Of a DNA stretch of 64,000 nucleotides, positions 1-8,857 are shown piece after piece. This stretch comes from Parvibaculum sp002684405 (GTDB lineage Bacteria > Pseudomonadota > Alphaproteobacteria > Parvibaculales > Parvibaculaceae): assembly GCA_965140395.1 (NCBI GenBank), contig OZ223205.1, positions 558,001 through 622,000 of the forward strand. Direction: 5' to 3'. The notes under the pieces were generated by a model, which worked only from the letters and a program-made list of their open reading frames with translations, was not told where the DNA came from and did no database searches. The position numbers were made by a program, and so were the translations under genes. Positions within the stretch are counted from its first letter, which is position 1. Each line of letters begins with the position of its first letter.

Positions 1-62
1 ATTGATTTGCACCCTGCCCTGCGCGAAGGGACGCGCGCGCGGCGGGAGACGGGGCGAACCTC

Positions 63-755
63 ATGCGCGAAATCGTGCTCGACACGGAAACGACCGGCCT
101 GTCCTGGGCCGATGGCGACAGGCTGGTTGAAATCGGCTGTCTGGAACTGCTGAACCATGTCGCGACGGGAAATAATTTCCACGTCTATATCAATCCCGAA
201 CGCGATATGCCGCAGGAAGCATTCAACGTACACGGACTATCAGCGGAGTTCCTGTCCGACAAGCCGGTATTCGCCGACATCGCGGACGAGTTTCTGGCGT
301 TTGTCGCAGATGACCCGCTGGTCATCCACAACGCCTCCTTCGATATGGGCTTCATCAATTGGGAACTGAAACTTCTCGGCCGGCCCGAAATTCCCGCCTC
401 CCGCGCGGTGGACACGCTGCAGATCGCGCGGCGTAAATTCCCCGGCGCGCAGAACAATCTCGATGCGCTTTGCCGCCGCTTCAATATCGACAATTCGGGC
501 CGCACCTTTCACGGCGCGCTGCTCGACAGCGAGTTACTGGCCGAAGTCTATCTGGAGATGCGCGGCGGCAGGCAGCCCGGCCTCGTGCTCGACGCCTCGC
601 TCAATCTCGACGGTACCGAAGCGGCCGAGCAGGTCCAGCGCCGGCAGCGCCCGGAGCCCCTGCCCCCCAGGCTGACGCCGGAAGAGGTGGAGGCGCATGA
701 CGCCTTCATCGCCACGCTGGGCGAAGACGCTCTCTGGCTGTCGGTGAAGGGTTAG
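63..755 (+). CDS. dnaQ: DNA polymerase III epsilon subunit (3'-5' proofreading exonuclease)
   Basis: Proofreading exonuclease of the replicative DNA polymerase III core. The 230-residue protein shows the three DEDDh motifs: ExoI DTETTGL at residues 7-13, ExoII around HNASFD (Asp94) and ExoIII HGALLDSE (His150, Asp155). A variable C-terminal tail, the region that binds the alpha subunit in this family, follows residue 170. Length is typical of the family. The next gene, secB, converges on it after 9 bases, and the dnaQ-secB-fxsA order is common in Alphaproteobacteria, often near the replication origin. In the 62 bases upstream I cannot assign a gene; the tail of coaE would be the usual neighbour. 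Confidence 0.95.
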   Translation: MREIVLDTETTGLSWADGDRLVEIGCLELLNHVATGNNFHVYINPERDMPQEAFNVHGLSAEFLSDKPVFADIADEFLAFVADDPLVIHNASFDMGFINWELKLLGRPEIPASRAVDTLQIARRKFPGAQNNLDALCRRFNIDNSGRTFHGALLDSELLAEVYLEMRGGRQPGLVLDASLNLDGTEAAEQVQRRQRPEPLPPRLTPEEVEAHDAFIATLGEDALWLSVKG

Positions 756-764
756 GCGGCGGCT

Positions 765-1265
765 TCAGTTCGGCTTGGTGCCCGCGACTTCCGCCTGCAT
801 CTGTTCGCGGCGCTGCTGATAGAGGCTCACGAAATCGATCGGATCAAGCAGCAACGGCGGATAGCCGCCATCGCGCGTGACATCGGCGATCATGCGGCGC
901 GCAAAGGGAAAGATCTGGCGCGGGCATTCGATGACGAGCACCGGTTCGAGCTGGTCTTCGGGAATGTTTTCCAGGCGGAAGAGGCCGGCATAGTCGAGTT
1001 CGACGAGGAAGAGCGCCTTGCCGTCGACCTTGGCATCTACGCCGATTTTCAGCGCGACCTCGTAATCGGCATCCGCCATGCGCTGCACACCGACATCGAC
1101 GCGGACATCGATATTGGGCTGGCCCTGAAGCTGGCCGAGAAGGCTCGGCGCGTTCGGGTTCTCGAACGACATATCCTTCACATACTGCGTCATGACGCGA
1201 AGCTGCGGACCGGCCTCAGCCGCTGCGTCTGCGGAAGTCTGTCCGGTCTGGTTGTCGTCGGCCAT
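765..1265 (-). CDS. secB: Protein-export chaperone SecB
   Basis: Cytoplasmic tetrameric chaperone that keeps preproteins unfolded and hands them to SecA. The 166-residue protein has the SecB core from about residue 22 to 150, including the conserved segments YVKDMSFENPNAP (residues 28-40) and PPLLLDPIDF near residue 140. The acidic, low-complexity N-terminus and the variable C-terminus are usual for alphaproteobacterial SecB. It lies on the same strand as, and downstream of, fxsA (119-base gap), and converges with dnaQ. I see no oddity. Confidence 0.95.
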   Translation of the reverse strand: MADDNQTGQTSADAAAEAGPQLRVMTQYVKDMSFENPNAPSLLGQLQGQPNIDVRVDVGVQRMADADYEVALKIGVDAKVDGKALFLVELDYAGLFRLENIPEDQLEPVLVIECPRQIFPFARRMIADVTRDGGYPPLLLDPIDFVSLYQQRREQMQAEVAGTKPN

Positions 1266-1384
1266 CTCTCGTCATTCCCCTAAAAATACAGGCTGGCGCC
1301 GGCGGATCGAATGCCGCCGGGTCGCTGCTGGCTAGCACGTATGGGAATGACCGGCAAGGAGGCCCATAAGGCCGGGGCGCGCTC

Positions 1385-1990
1385 TTACTGCTTCCAGGGC
1401 GAATCCGGGTCGGACGGGCCCTTGCCGTCGGGTTCGTCGTCGGAAATCTCGACAGCCTCGCCCTCGATGACGACGCCGTCCGGCTTCCGGCCCGGACCCG
1501 ATTGCGTGCCGCCCCTTTCGGGCCGTCCGCCCATGCCGCCACTCATGCTGCCATCTGCGCCGGGATAGACCTGCAGCCGCCCGGTCCTGATCGCCCAGCT
1601 CACCAGTCCTTTCGCGACCGCGTGACGCACCGGCGGAATGAGAAAGAGAAAGCCCATCGTGTCGGTGATGAGGCCGGGCGTGACCATCAGCAGCGCGGCG
1701 GCAAACAGGAACATGCCGTCCAGCACCTCCGCCACCGGCGCTTCGCCCCGCTGAAGCGCGGCCTGCGCCCGCTGCCAGGTCTGGAACCCCTGCAGCCGCA
1801 ACAGCCAGGTGCCCGCCATCGCGGTCAGGATGACGACGGCAAGCGTCGGCCAGAGCCCGATCAGGCCGCCTACCTTTACGAGGACGGCGATCTCGGCCAG
1901 CGGCATAATGATGAAAATCAGAAAAAGAATCGGGGCCAATGGTTTTCCGCGTTCTGGCAATGCGACCCGCGACGACGGTGCCGGTGGCAA
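1385..1990 (-). CDS. fxsA: FxsA-family membrane protein
   Basis: Cytoplasmic-membrane protein of the FxsA family; E. coli FxsA overexpression alters exclusion of phage T7 by the F plasmid, but the normal role is unclear. The protein has hydrophobic segments near residues 18-36, 43-62 and 90-115, with the family hallmarks PLAEI and MVTPGLITDTMGF, then a hydrophilic Gly/Arg-rich and acidic tail. The start is uncertain: TTG at 1990 has a weak AAGG upstream, while TTG at 1939 would begin 16 residues closer to the first membrane helix, as in most homologs. It is divergent from the Tim44-domain gene and upstream of secB. Confidence 0.85.
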   Translation of the reverse strand: MPPAPSSRVALPERGKPLAPILFLIFIIMPLAEIAVLVKVGGLIGLWPTLAVVILTAMAGTWLLRLQGFQTWQRAQAALQRGEAPVAEVLDGMFLFAAALLMVTPGLITDTMGFLFLIPPVRHAVAKGLVSWAIRTGRLQVYPGADGSMSGGMGGRPERGGTQSGPGRKPDGVVIEGEAVEISDDEPDGKGPSDPDSPWKQ

Positions 1991-2093
1991 ATTGCCTTTC
2001 GGTGTCTTACGTTAGATAAGACGAAACAGTAACGGTGCAATGGCCCGCCGTCACGGGCCGGCGGGCCGAATTGAGCCCGGGTGGCGAAAGCGG

Positions 2094-2795
2094 ATGGAAA
2101 ACAGCGTGACATTTCTCAATCTAATTCTGCTCGCGGTCGCAATAGGCGTGCTTTTCAAGCTCTACAGCGTATTGGGCAAACGGACCGGACATGAAAGGGA
2201 GCCTTACGATCCCTATTCCCGCCCGGATGCGCAGTCGGGAGATGACAAGGTCGTCACCCTGCCGCGCCGCAATGCGAACGGCCCGCAGTCCGGACAGCGG
2301 AACAGAGAGACGTCCTGGGAGGCCATAGCGCCGGAAGGGTCCGAGCTTGCCCATGCCCTGACCGAGCTTTCGCTCGCCGATCGCAGTTTCGATCCCAATG
2401 CCTTTGTCGAGGGCGCCCGCGGCGCCTATGAGATGATCGTGACCGCCTTCGCCCAGGGCGACCGCGAGACGTTGAAGCCGCTCCTCTCCGATGATGTTTT
2501 CGCCAATTTCGACGCGGCCATCGAGGATCGCGAGAAAAAGGGCCTTACCCTCGACCAGAGCCTGATCGGCATCGACAAGGCGGAAATCCGCAAGGTGGAG
2601 CTCTCGGGCGCGGATGCGCGGATCACCATGCATTTCGAAAGCCAGATGACCTCCTGCACCAAGAATGCCGACGGCGTGGTCGTCGAGGGCGATCCGGTGA
2701 CCGAACGCAAGGTCACGGATGTCTGGACCTTCGAGCGCAATGTGAAGAGCCGCGATCCCAACTGGCGCCTGGTCTCCACCAGCAGCACCGATTGA
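2094..2795 (+). CDS. Tim44-domain inner-membrane-anchored protein
   Basis: A 233-residue protein with one N-terminal membrane segment (about residues 5-22), a polar linker, and a Tim44-like domain from about residue 85 to the end. Bacterial homologs are related to the C-terminal domain of mitochondrial Tim44 (called TimA in Caulobacter). They are thought to act at the inner membrane, but no import function is established. I chose ATG 2094 because it places the hydrophobic helix at the very N-terminus; an upstream in-frame ATG at 2040 would add 18 basic residues. mltA follows after 10 bases, so the two are probably cotranscribed, as in many Alphaproteobacteria. Confidence 0.88.
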   Translation: MENSVTFLNLILLAVAIGVLFKLYSVLGKRTGHEREPYDPYSRPDAQSGDDKVVTLPRRNANGPQSGQRNRETSWEAIAPEGSELAHALTELSLADRSFDPNAFVEGARGAYEMIVTAFAQGDRETLKPLLSDDVFANFDAAIEDREKKGLTLDQSLIGIDKAEIRKVELSGADARITMHFESQMTSCTKNADGVVVEGDPVTERKVTDVWTFERNVKSRDPNWRLVSTSSTD

Positions 2796-2805
2796 GGGCC
2801 GGATC

Positions 2806-3993
2806 ATGGGGGGCGTAGCGGGCCTGAAACAGGGCGGGCGTCTTTCGGCGCTATCGGTTCTTTTTGCGGCGGCGCTGGCTCTGGGAGGCTGCGGCACCAT
2901 GCAAGGCAGCGACAGCGGCGTGCGCCCGGCCCAACCCGCACAGGCGGGCCCGAGCGGCCTTCATGCGATTTCCTTCAGCGATCTGCCCGGCTGGGCCGCG
3001 GACAATCACGGCGCCGCGCTTATGTCCTTCAAACGATCCTGCGCGCGCATCCTGAAGCTTGGCGCCGCCGATCCGCTCGACCGGAAAACCGGCAGTGGTG
3101 GTATCTACGGGGAAGCGGGCGACTGGCAACCCGCCTGTCGTGCTGCGCTCGATACGGATCCTGCCGCCGCCCGGGCCTTTTTCGAGCGCTGGTTCACACC
3201 CGTCCGCTTTCCGTCCGAAAGCCGAGCCGATGCGCTTTTCACCGGCTATTACGAGCCGGTCATGCGCGGCTCGCTGACACGCCATGGCGCGTACCAGACG
3301 CCCATCCTTCGCCCGCCGCGGGGTTTTGCCGAGGCCCGCAGGGCGGGCGTCGTCTTCCCTACCCGGGCGCAAATCGAGGCGGGCGATTACGATGCGGATC
3401 GCCAGCCCATCGTCTGGCTGGACAACCCGGTTGACGCTTTCTTCCTGCATGTCCAGGGCTCCGGCCGCGTGACGCTGGAAAACGGCGAAACTGTTCGCCT
3501 CGCCTTTGCCGGCAAGACCGGACGACCCTACACCTCCATCGGCAAGGTGCTGATCGACCGTGGCGCCATCGCCCGCGAGGACGTCTCCATGCAGACCATC
3601 CGCGCCTGGCTGGAGGCCCATCCCGACCAGGCGAAAGGGGTTATGGACATGAACGAGTCCTACATCTTCTTCCGCCGGCTGGACGGGGTGAGCGCGGATC
3701 TCGGGCCGGTCGGCGCGGGCCGTGTGCATTTGACGCCAGGCCGCTCCATCGCGGTGGACCGCAGCTACCACCCACTGGGCTCTCTCTTCTATCTCGCGAC
3801 GAGCTATCCCACGCCCGGCGGGGACAAACCGCTTGACCATCTGATGGTGGCGCAGGATACCGGCTCGGCTATTCTGGGGCTTCAGCGTGCCGATATCTTC
3901 TTCGGATCGGGAGACAGGGCGGGCTGGGTCGCGGGACATATGAAATCGCATGGCGAGCTTTTCGCCCTGGTGCCCAAAGATCTCGCGCCCTGA
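2806..3993 (+). CDS. mltA: Membrane-bound lytic murein transglycosylase A
   Basis: Peptidoglycan lytic transglycosylase that cleaves the MurNAc-GlcNAc bond and forms 1,6-anhydroMurNAc. The 395-residue protein starts with a lipoprotein signal (lipobox LGGC, Cys29). The MltA domain includes TGYYEP (residues 146-151) and a C-terminal 3D domain around QDTGSAILG, whose Asp351 aligns with the catalytic Asp of E. coli MltA; a second conserved Asp is at 363. The mature protein should sit on a membrane facing the periplasm. It directly follows the Tim44-domain gene. Confidence 0.93.
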   Translation: MGGVAGLKQGGRLSALSVLFAAALALGGCGTMQGSDSGVRPAQPAQAGPSGLHAISFSDLPGWAADNHGAALMSFKRSCARILKLGAADPLDRKTGSGGIYGEAGDWQPACRAALDTDPAAARAFFERWFTPVRFPSESRADALFTGYYEPVMRGSLTRHGAYQTPILRPPRGFAEARRAGVVFPTRAQIEAGDYDADRQPIVWLDNPVDAFFLHVQGSGRVTLENGETVRLAFAGKTGRPYTSIGKVLIDRGAIAREDVSMQTIRAWLEAHPDQAKGVMDMNESYIFFRRLDGVSADLGPVGAGRVHLTPGRSIAVDRSYHPLGSLFYLATSYPTPGGDKPLDHLMVAQDTGSAILGLQRADIFFGSGDRAGWVAGHMKSHGELFALVPKDLAP

Positions 3994-4072
3994 CGGGCGC
4001 ATCGGGGTCCGTGCCCGGTGACGTGGGTGACGGACGGGCGTATGGCGGTAAGCGGAAACCTGGTTGACGGCA

Positions 4073-4717
4073 ATGGCTGACGGCGACAACAAGACCAGGC
4101 GCGGCAAACACGCCCGCAGGCTGAGCGCCGGCGAGAAGGAGCTTTGGCAGCGCGTGACACAGGAAGCCGTGCCGCTTCGCAAGCCGCGCCGGGATCCCAC
4201 CAACGATACAACGACAACCGACATTCCAATGGCCGATCCAAAGCCGGAAGCCGGCGCCGCCTCCCGCACGCGCCGTGCCGCGAAACCGGCACCGCTCCCG
4301 CCGCCGCAGCAACAGCCGGTTCCCGCCGCCCCGCCCCTGACCGGCCTCGACAGGCGTATGACCCAGCGGCTCGGGCGCGGCCAGCTTGAGGTCGAAGCGA
4401 CGCTGGACCTTCACGGCCACACCCAGGAACGGGCCTATACGGTGCTTGCCTCTTTCCTGACCCGCGCAAGGGCGCGCGGATTCCGGCTCGTTCTCGTCAT
4501 CACCGGCAAGGGCGACAGCCCTTATGCCCGCCACACGCTGCATGGCAACGACTTCTATAACGTGCCGGAAAGGCCGGGCATTCTGCGTGCCGCGCTGCCG
4601 AAATGGCTGGAAGAATCCCGGTTCCGCGCCATCGTGGCCGGGTTCCAGCCGGCCCATCCGCGCCATGGCGGCGGCGGCGCTTTTTATGTCCGCCTGCGCA
4701 AAAGACGCGACAAGTGA
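4073..4717 (+). CDS. Smr/MutS2-domain protein
   Basis: A 214-residue protein with a disordered basic and Pro-rich N-terminal half and a C-terminal Smr domain. The domain shows LDLHG (about residue 108) and the VITGKGD motif (about residue 145). Smr domains of this kind have nicking endonuclease or RNase activity in some studied members; the role of the stand-alone alphaproteobacterial form is not established. ATG 4073 was preferred over an in-frame TTG nine bases upstream. It lies 79 bases after mltA and 10 bases before an XRE regulator, a conserved arrangement in this class. Confidence 0.88.
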   Translation: MADGDNKTRRGKHARRLSAGEKELWQRVTQEAVPLRKPRRDPTNDTTTTDIPMADPKPEAGAASRTRRAAKPAPLPPPQQQPVPAAPPLTGLDRRMTQRLGRGQLEVEATLDLHGHTQERAYTVLASFLTRARARGFRLVLVITGKGDSPYARHTLHGNDFYNVPERPGILRAALPKWLEESRFRAIVAGFQPAHPRHGGGGAFYVRLRKRRDK

Positions 4718-4727
4718 GCCGGGCCGC

Positions 4728-5099
4728 ATGACGCCCTTCGGCAAGAAACTCAGGGAATTGCGGGCCGCGCGCGGGCTGACGCTCAAGGACATGGCCGCGG
4801 CGCTCCGCGTCACGCCTGCCTATCTTTCGGCGCTTGAGCATGGGCGGCGCGGCCGTCCGAGTTTCCGCTTCGTGCAGTCGGTGATCGGCTATTTCAACAT
4901 CATCTGGGACGAGGCGGAGGAGCTGGAGCGGCTGGCACATCTCTCCCACCCCAGGGTGACGATCGACACATCGGGGCTCGACCCTGCCGCGACCGAAATG
5001 GCCAACCGCCTTGCCGAAGAGATCGCCAGACTCTCCACGAGCGAAATCGGGGAGATTTTGAAGATTCTCAAAAAGCGAAACAGGCGCGGCGGGAAGTAA
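4728..5099 (+). CDS. XRE-family helix-turn-helix transcriptional regulator
   Basis: A 123-residue DNA-binding protein. The N-terminal Cro/CI-type HTH spans about residues 3-62 (GKKLRELRAARGLTLKDMA, then a recognition helix around VTPAYLSALEHG). The remaining half is helical and charged, without a recognisable effector domain. It starts 10 bases after the Smr gene and is probably in the same transcript. Its targets are unknown. The 3' end abuts a palindromic repeat that may end transcription. Confidence 0.85.
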   Translation: MTPFGKKLRELRAARGLTLKDMAAALRVTPAYLSALEHGRRGRPSFRFVQSVIGYFNIIWDEAEELERLAHLSHPRVTIDTSGLDPAATEMANRLAEEIARLSTSEIGEILKILKKRNRRGGK

Positions 5100-5103
5100 G
5101 GGT

Positions 5104-5190
5104 GGACCCCGGATCGAGTCCGGGGTGACGGCTGTTTTTGAGGCAATGCCTCTCTTTCATCGTCATTCCGGGCTCGACCCGGAATCCATG
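5104..5190. repeat. Paired-palindrome intergenic repeat (copy 1)
   Basis: Two palindromes separated by 39 bases: CCCCGGATCGAGTCCGGGG (5107-5125) and one at 5165-5185 centred on CCGGGCTCGACCCGG. The same composite unit recurs at 19353-19440. It lies between the convergent ends of the XRE gene and hslU. Such elements are scattered between genes in many alphaproteobacterial genomes. Here it could act as a bidirectional terminator or mRNA-stabilising hairpin (inference). Confidence 0.75.
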
Positions 5191-5205
5191 GCGCCGCGCT
5201 GACCC

Positions 5206-6510
5206 TCAAAGAATGAACTTGGACAGATCCGCGTTCTTCGACAGGTCGCCGATATGCTTGTGCACATAGGCCGCGTCGACGGTGACCGTTTGGCCGTAAA
5301 GGTCGCTGGCGGCATAGCTGATTTCTTCCAGCACCCGCTCCATCACAGTGTGAAGCCGCCGCGCGCCGATATTCTCGACCGTTGAATTGACGGACACCGC
5401 GATATCGGCGAGCGCGTCGATCCCGTCCTCGGTGAAGTCGAGCGTCACGTCTTCCGTCTGCATCAGCGCCACATATTGCTTGATGAGGCTGGCTTCCGGC
5501 TCGGTGAGGATGCGCTTGAAGTCTTCCCGGGTCAGCGCCTGCAGCTCCACCCGGATGGGCAGACGGCCCTGAAGCTCCGGCAGGAGGTCGGAGGGCTTGG
5601 AGATGTGGAAGGCGCCGGAGGCGATGAAGAGGATGTGGTCGGTCTTGACCGCGCCATGCTTGGTGGAAACCGTGGTGCCTTCGATAAGCGGCAGCAGGTC
5701 GCGCTGCACCCCTTCCCGGCTCACATCGCCGGAACGCTCGGATTTCGCGCAGATCTTGTCCACCTCGTCCAGAAAGACGATGCCATGCTGTTCGACGAGC
5801 TCGATGGCGTCCTGCGTGAGCTGTTCCTGATCGAGCAGCTTGTCGGATTCCTCGGCGATCAGCACGTCATGGCTTTCCTTGACGCTCATGCGGCGGGTCT
5901 TGGTCCGGCCGCCGAACGCCTTGCCCATAATGTCGGAGAGATTGATCATGCTGACCTGGCTGCCGGGCATGCCCGGCATATCCATGAAGGGCATGCCGGA
6001 GGCGGAATCCGACACCTCGACCTCGATTTCCTTGTCGTCCATCTCGCCGCTGCGCAGCTTGGCGCGGAAATTTTCCCGTGTGCTTTCGCTCGCATTTTCG
6101 CCCACCAGCGCGGTGAGCACCCGCTTTTCGGCGGCGATATGGGCCTTGGCCTGCACGTCGCGGCGCTTCCTGTCGCGCACGATGCCGATGGCGATTTCCA
6201 CAAGATCGCGGACGATCTGCTCCACATCCCGGCCCACATAGCCGACCTCGGTGAACTTGGTCGCCTCGATCTTGATGAAGGGCGCCTCGGCGAGCTTGGC
6301 GAGGCGGCGGGAAATCTCGGTCTTGCCCACGCCGGTCGGCCCGATCATCAGGATGTTCTTGGGCAGCACCTCTTCGCGCATCGCTTCCGGCAATTGCTGG
6401 CGGCGCCAGCGATTGCGCAAGGCGATGGCCACGGCGCGCTTCGCGTCCTGCTGACCGATGATGTAACGGTCGAGTTCCGAAACGATTTCACGCGGCGAGA
6501 AACTGGTCAT
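5206..6510 (-). CDS. hslU: ATP-dependent protease ATPase subunit HslU
   Basis: AAA+ unfoldase ring of the HslUV (ClpYQ) protease, which feeds unfolded substrates to HslV. The 434-residue protein has Walker A GPTGVGKT (residues 57-64), Walker B FLDEVDK (about residues 249-255), a pore-loop GYVGRD and the I domain between the Walker motifs. The C-terminus ends ADLSKFIL, the conserved tail that inserts into HslV. It is downstream of hslV on the same strand but separated by 438 bases, longer than the usual hslV-hslU spacing. Confidence 0.97.
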   Translation of the reverse strand: MTSFSPREIVSELDRYIIGQQDAKRAVAIALRNRWRRQQLPEAMREEVLPKNILMIGPTGVGKTEISRRLAKLAEAPFIKIEATKFTEVGYVGRDVEQIVRDLVEIAIGIVRDRKRRDVQAKAHIAAEKRVLTALVGENASESTRENFRAKLRSGEMDDKEIEVEVSDSASGMPFMDMPGMPGSQVSMINLSDIMGKAFGGRTKTRRMSVKESHDVLIAEESDKLLDQEQLTQDAIELVEQHGIVFLDEVDKICAKSERSGDVSREGVQRDLLPLIEGTTVSTKHGAVKTDHILFIASGAFHISKPSDLLPELQGRLPIRVELQALTREDFKRILTEPEASLIKQYVALMQTEDVTLDFTEDGIDALADIAVSVNSTVENIGARRLHTVMERVLEEISYAASDLYGQTVTVDAAYVHKHIGDLSKNADLSKFIL

Positions 6511-6948
6511 GGGGTGAGGATAACTCCGTGGATAACTGTGGATATCGTCCGTGGAAAACGGGGCTTAAGTGACAATCAGCCTGTCAAAAAGCATGACTTT
6601 CTTGCTCCGGATACCAATTTTTCCGGCCCCGGAACGATCCCGGTCATCGGTATGCGGACAAGCTCTTGCGCCAGCGTGAAGGCGACCGGAAACCTTGTTT
6701 ACTGTGTTGTTTTCATTAGCAAAATAGATCCGTCTGTATGGAGCGGGATGGCACTTTCGCCGACCCTTCCCGTCGTTTCCGCGACCCGTCTTCCAACCCG
6801 CAAATCTGAATAATGGCATTCTGCGCCTGTTGGAGCGGAGAGCCGCCGACCCGGCATGTGAAAGACTGTGCCGCTTCGCGGCGCAGCGGTCCGCAAAACC
6901 GCTATCGGGGCCGGTCTGCCGGTGTCTGGGGAGCCGTGGGTCCATCGG
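6511..6948. other. Long hslV-hslU intergenic region with DnaA-box-like repeats
   Basis: No convincing gene. The reading frames here lack codon bias and ribosome sites. Just upstream of the hslU start, read on the minus strand, are ATATCCACA (6537-6545) and TTATCCACG (6527-6535). Each is an 8/9 match to the DnaA box TTATCCACA, ten bases apart in the same orientation. A third looser copy (GTGGAAAAC on the plus strand) lies near 6551. The remainder is moderately AT-richer and may hold a separate hslU promoter. Confidence 0.4.
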
Positions 6949-7509
6949 TCAGCCATCCAGTGCTTCGACAACGACATTGTCATTGGTGTAGACGCAGATT
7001 TCCGCGGCAATTCCCATCGCTTTTCGGGCGATTTCTTCCGCGCCGAGATCGCTGTCCATCAGCGCCTTGCCGGCGGCAAGCGCATAATTGCCACCCGAGC
7101 CGATGCCGACCACGCCGCCATCGGGCTCCAGCACGTCGCCATTGCCGGTCAGCACCAGCGTGACTTCCTTGTCGGCCACGATCATCAGCGCTTCGAGGCG
7201 GCGCAGAAAGCGGTCGGTCCGCCAGTCCTTGGCAAGTTCCACCGCTGCCCGCAGCAGCTGGTTGGGATATTGCTCGAGCTTGGCCTCGAGCCTTTCGAAC
7301 AGCGTCATCGCATCGGCCGTCGCGCCCGCGAAACCGGCGATCACATCGCCCTTGCCGAGCGGGCGCACCTTGCGCGCCGTGCCCTTCATCACCGTGTCGC
7401 CCATGGAAACCTGGCCGTCGCCGGCGAGAACGACTTTCCCGCCCTTGCGGATGGCCAGAATGGTGGTGCCATGCCAGTCGACGGGGAAGCGGCGGTTCGG
7501 GTCACTCAT
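6949..7509 (-). CDS. hslV: ATP-dependent protease peptidase subunit HslV
   Basis: Threonine peptidase that forms the double hexameric chamber of the HslUV heat-shock protease. The 186-residue protein has a 14-residue N-terminal extension followed by TTIL; removal of the extension would expose Thr15 as nucleophile. Conserved GDGQVSMG and the Lys of the proteasome-beta fold (about residue 47) are present. ATG 7509 was chosen because an upstream start would add a 22-residue basic extension not seen in the family. hslU follows after an unusually long gap. Confidence 0.96.
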   Translation of the reverse strand: MSDPNRRFPVDWHGTTILAIRKGGKVVLAGDGQVSMGDTVMKGTARKVRPLGKGDVIAGFAGATADAMTLFERLEAKLEQYPNQLLRAAVELAKDWRTDRFLRRLEALMIVADKEVTLVLTGNGDVLEPDGGVVGIGSGGNYALAAGKALMDSDLGAEEIARKAMGIAAEICVYTNDNVVVEALDG

Positions 7510-7685
7510 AAGACGGGGCTCCGGATAGAGGCGGTAGGATCGCCTCCATGTGGCCTTTCCCGCGAGCGCGGTCAAGACAGCGGGCCGGAATGCCTCGCTT
7601 TGGCCTTATAGATGAGAATCGCTTGCAACAAGCAAGGGGCTGGGCCTAGGCTCGGGAAACGCAAAGCGGATGAAGGAAGCACATC

Positions 7686-8312
7686 ATGAGCGAGGCAAAG
7701 CGCGTTCTGGCCAGCGAACCGGACCTCCGGACCGTCTATCGCGAGCCGTCAGACGGCGCGGTCTTCAAGCAACTCGCCGTCATCGACCCGCATTCGCGCC
7801 GTTTCATCGAACTCTCGCCCTTTGTCTGCATCGGGTCCTCGCGGCCGGACGGGACGGCGGATGTCTCGCCGCGCGGTGGAGAGCCGGGCTTCGTCCATGT
7901 GCTGGATGAAAAGACGCTCGCCCTCCCGGACCGGCCGGGCAACAACCGGCTCGATACGCTGACCAATGTCGTCCACCAGCCCGCCGTGGGCCTGCTCTTC
8001 TTCATTCCCGGCTTCACCGAAATGCTGCGGGTGAACGGCAAGGCCGTGACCACCACTGACCCCGATCTGATGAAACGCTTTGAGCATCAAGGCAAACCGC
8101 CCCGCTCCGTCATGACGATCGCGGTGGAAGAGGTCTATCTGCACTGCACCAAGGCGCTGAAGCGCTCAGGGCTCTGGGAAGTTGACAATCAGGTTCCCAG
8201 AGATGAGATGCCGAGCTTCGGCGAGATGATCCGCGACCAGATGAAGCTTGAGATGGACGCCAAGCCCATCGACGACGCGCTGGAGCAGGATGCCAAGGAC
8301 AATCTCTACTAG
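7686..8312 (+). CDS. Pyridoxamine 5'-phosphate oxidase-like FMN-binding protein
   Basis: A 208-residue split-barrel flavoprotein of the PPOX superfamily, resembling the MSMEG_1061/DR2398-type subfamily. Characteristic pieces are FVCIGSSRPDGTADVSPRGG (about residues 41-60), the FMN-phosphate-binding stretch LPDRPGNNRLDTL and a mid-domain VGLLFFIPG. Many members have unknown substrates; true PNPOx activity is unlikely. It converges with a second, different PPOX protein 17 bases downstream. The start has a good purine-rich site (GAAGG) upstream. Confidence 0.82.
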   Translation: MSEAKRVLASEPDLRTVYREPSDGAVFKQLAVIDPHSRRFIELSPFVCIGSSRPDGTADVSPRGGEPGFVHVLDEKTLALPDRPGNNRLDTLTNVVHQPAVGLLFFIPGFTEMLRVNGKAVTTTDPDLMKRFEHQGKPPRSVMTIAVEEVYLHCTKALKRSGLWEVDNQVPRDEMPSFGEMIRDQMKLEMDAKPIDDALEQDAKDNLY

Positions 8313-8329
8313 GGCTCTATCGGGGCCCG

Positions 8330-8857
8330 CTAGCGCGGCATTTCGAACTCGCCTGGATCGCCGCCCAGTTCCCGCACCTTTGCCTCAAGCTCGTGAATGC
8401 GGGTTTCCAGCCGGTCGAAGGCGGGGGTCAGCGTTTCGCTGTCCCAGCGCGGCTGGATATGGGCCTTGCAGTTGAGATCCCATTCCTTGATGTCGAAATG
8501 AATGCCCCGCTCCACCCGGGCCCGATAGCCCGGCACGGCCAGCGGCCTGATCTCTTCGGGATCTGTAATCGGCTGGGCATGGCCCCTGATCTTGATGCGG
8601 GTGCGGCTGGGATAGTCGATCAGGAAGATGAAGGCCTGGGGGTTTTCCTCCATATGGCGCAGCGAGACATATTGGGCATTGCCGGCAAAGTCGGCGAAGC
8701 CGAGGCGGTTTTCCCCGATCACCCGCAAAAAGCCCTTCGGGCCCCCGCGATGCTGGATATAAGGCGCGCCTTTCGCACTCGCCGTGCCGAAATAGAAATG
8801 GTCCTGCGTTCCGATGAAACGGGCGAGGTCGTCGGTCATGCGGCTTTGCCAGGCCAT
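8330..8857 (-). CDS. Pyridoxamine 5'-phosphate oxidase family protein
   Basis: A 175-residue protein with an N-terminal PPOX split barrel (about residues 8-130) and a C-terminal coiled-coil-like helix (RLETRIHELEAKVRELGG). Family features are DHFYFGTASAKGAPYIQHRGGP and a RTRIKIRGHA strand. It likely binds FMN or a related cofactor; the substrate is unknown. The gene converges on the previous PPOX gene but the two are only distantly alike. A long intergenic region with a 10-bp inverted repeat lies upstream of it. Confidence 0.8.
   Translation of the reverse strand: MAWQSRMTDDLARFIGTQDHFYFGTASAKGAPYIQHRGGPKGFLRVIGENRLGFADFAGNAQYVSLRHMEENPQAFIFLIDYPSRTRIKIRGHAQPITDPEEIRPLAVPGYRARVERGIHFDIKEWDLNCKAHIQPRWDSETLTPAFDRLETRIHELEAKVRELGGDPGEFEMPR

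Noticed and set aside
1..62. C-terminal end of coaE before dnaQ
   Set aside because: Synteny would predict it, but no frame shows a recognisable ending in these 62 bases.
6565..6945. Possible 126-codon gene in the hslV-hslU gap
   Set aside because: Composition resembles non-coding translation, there is no ribosome site, and no recognisable motif.
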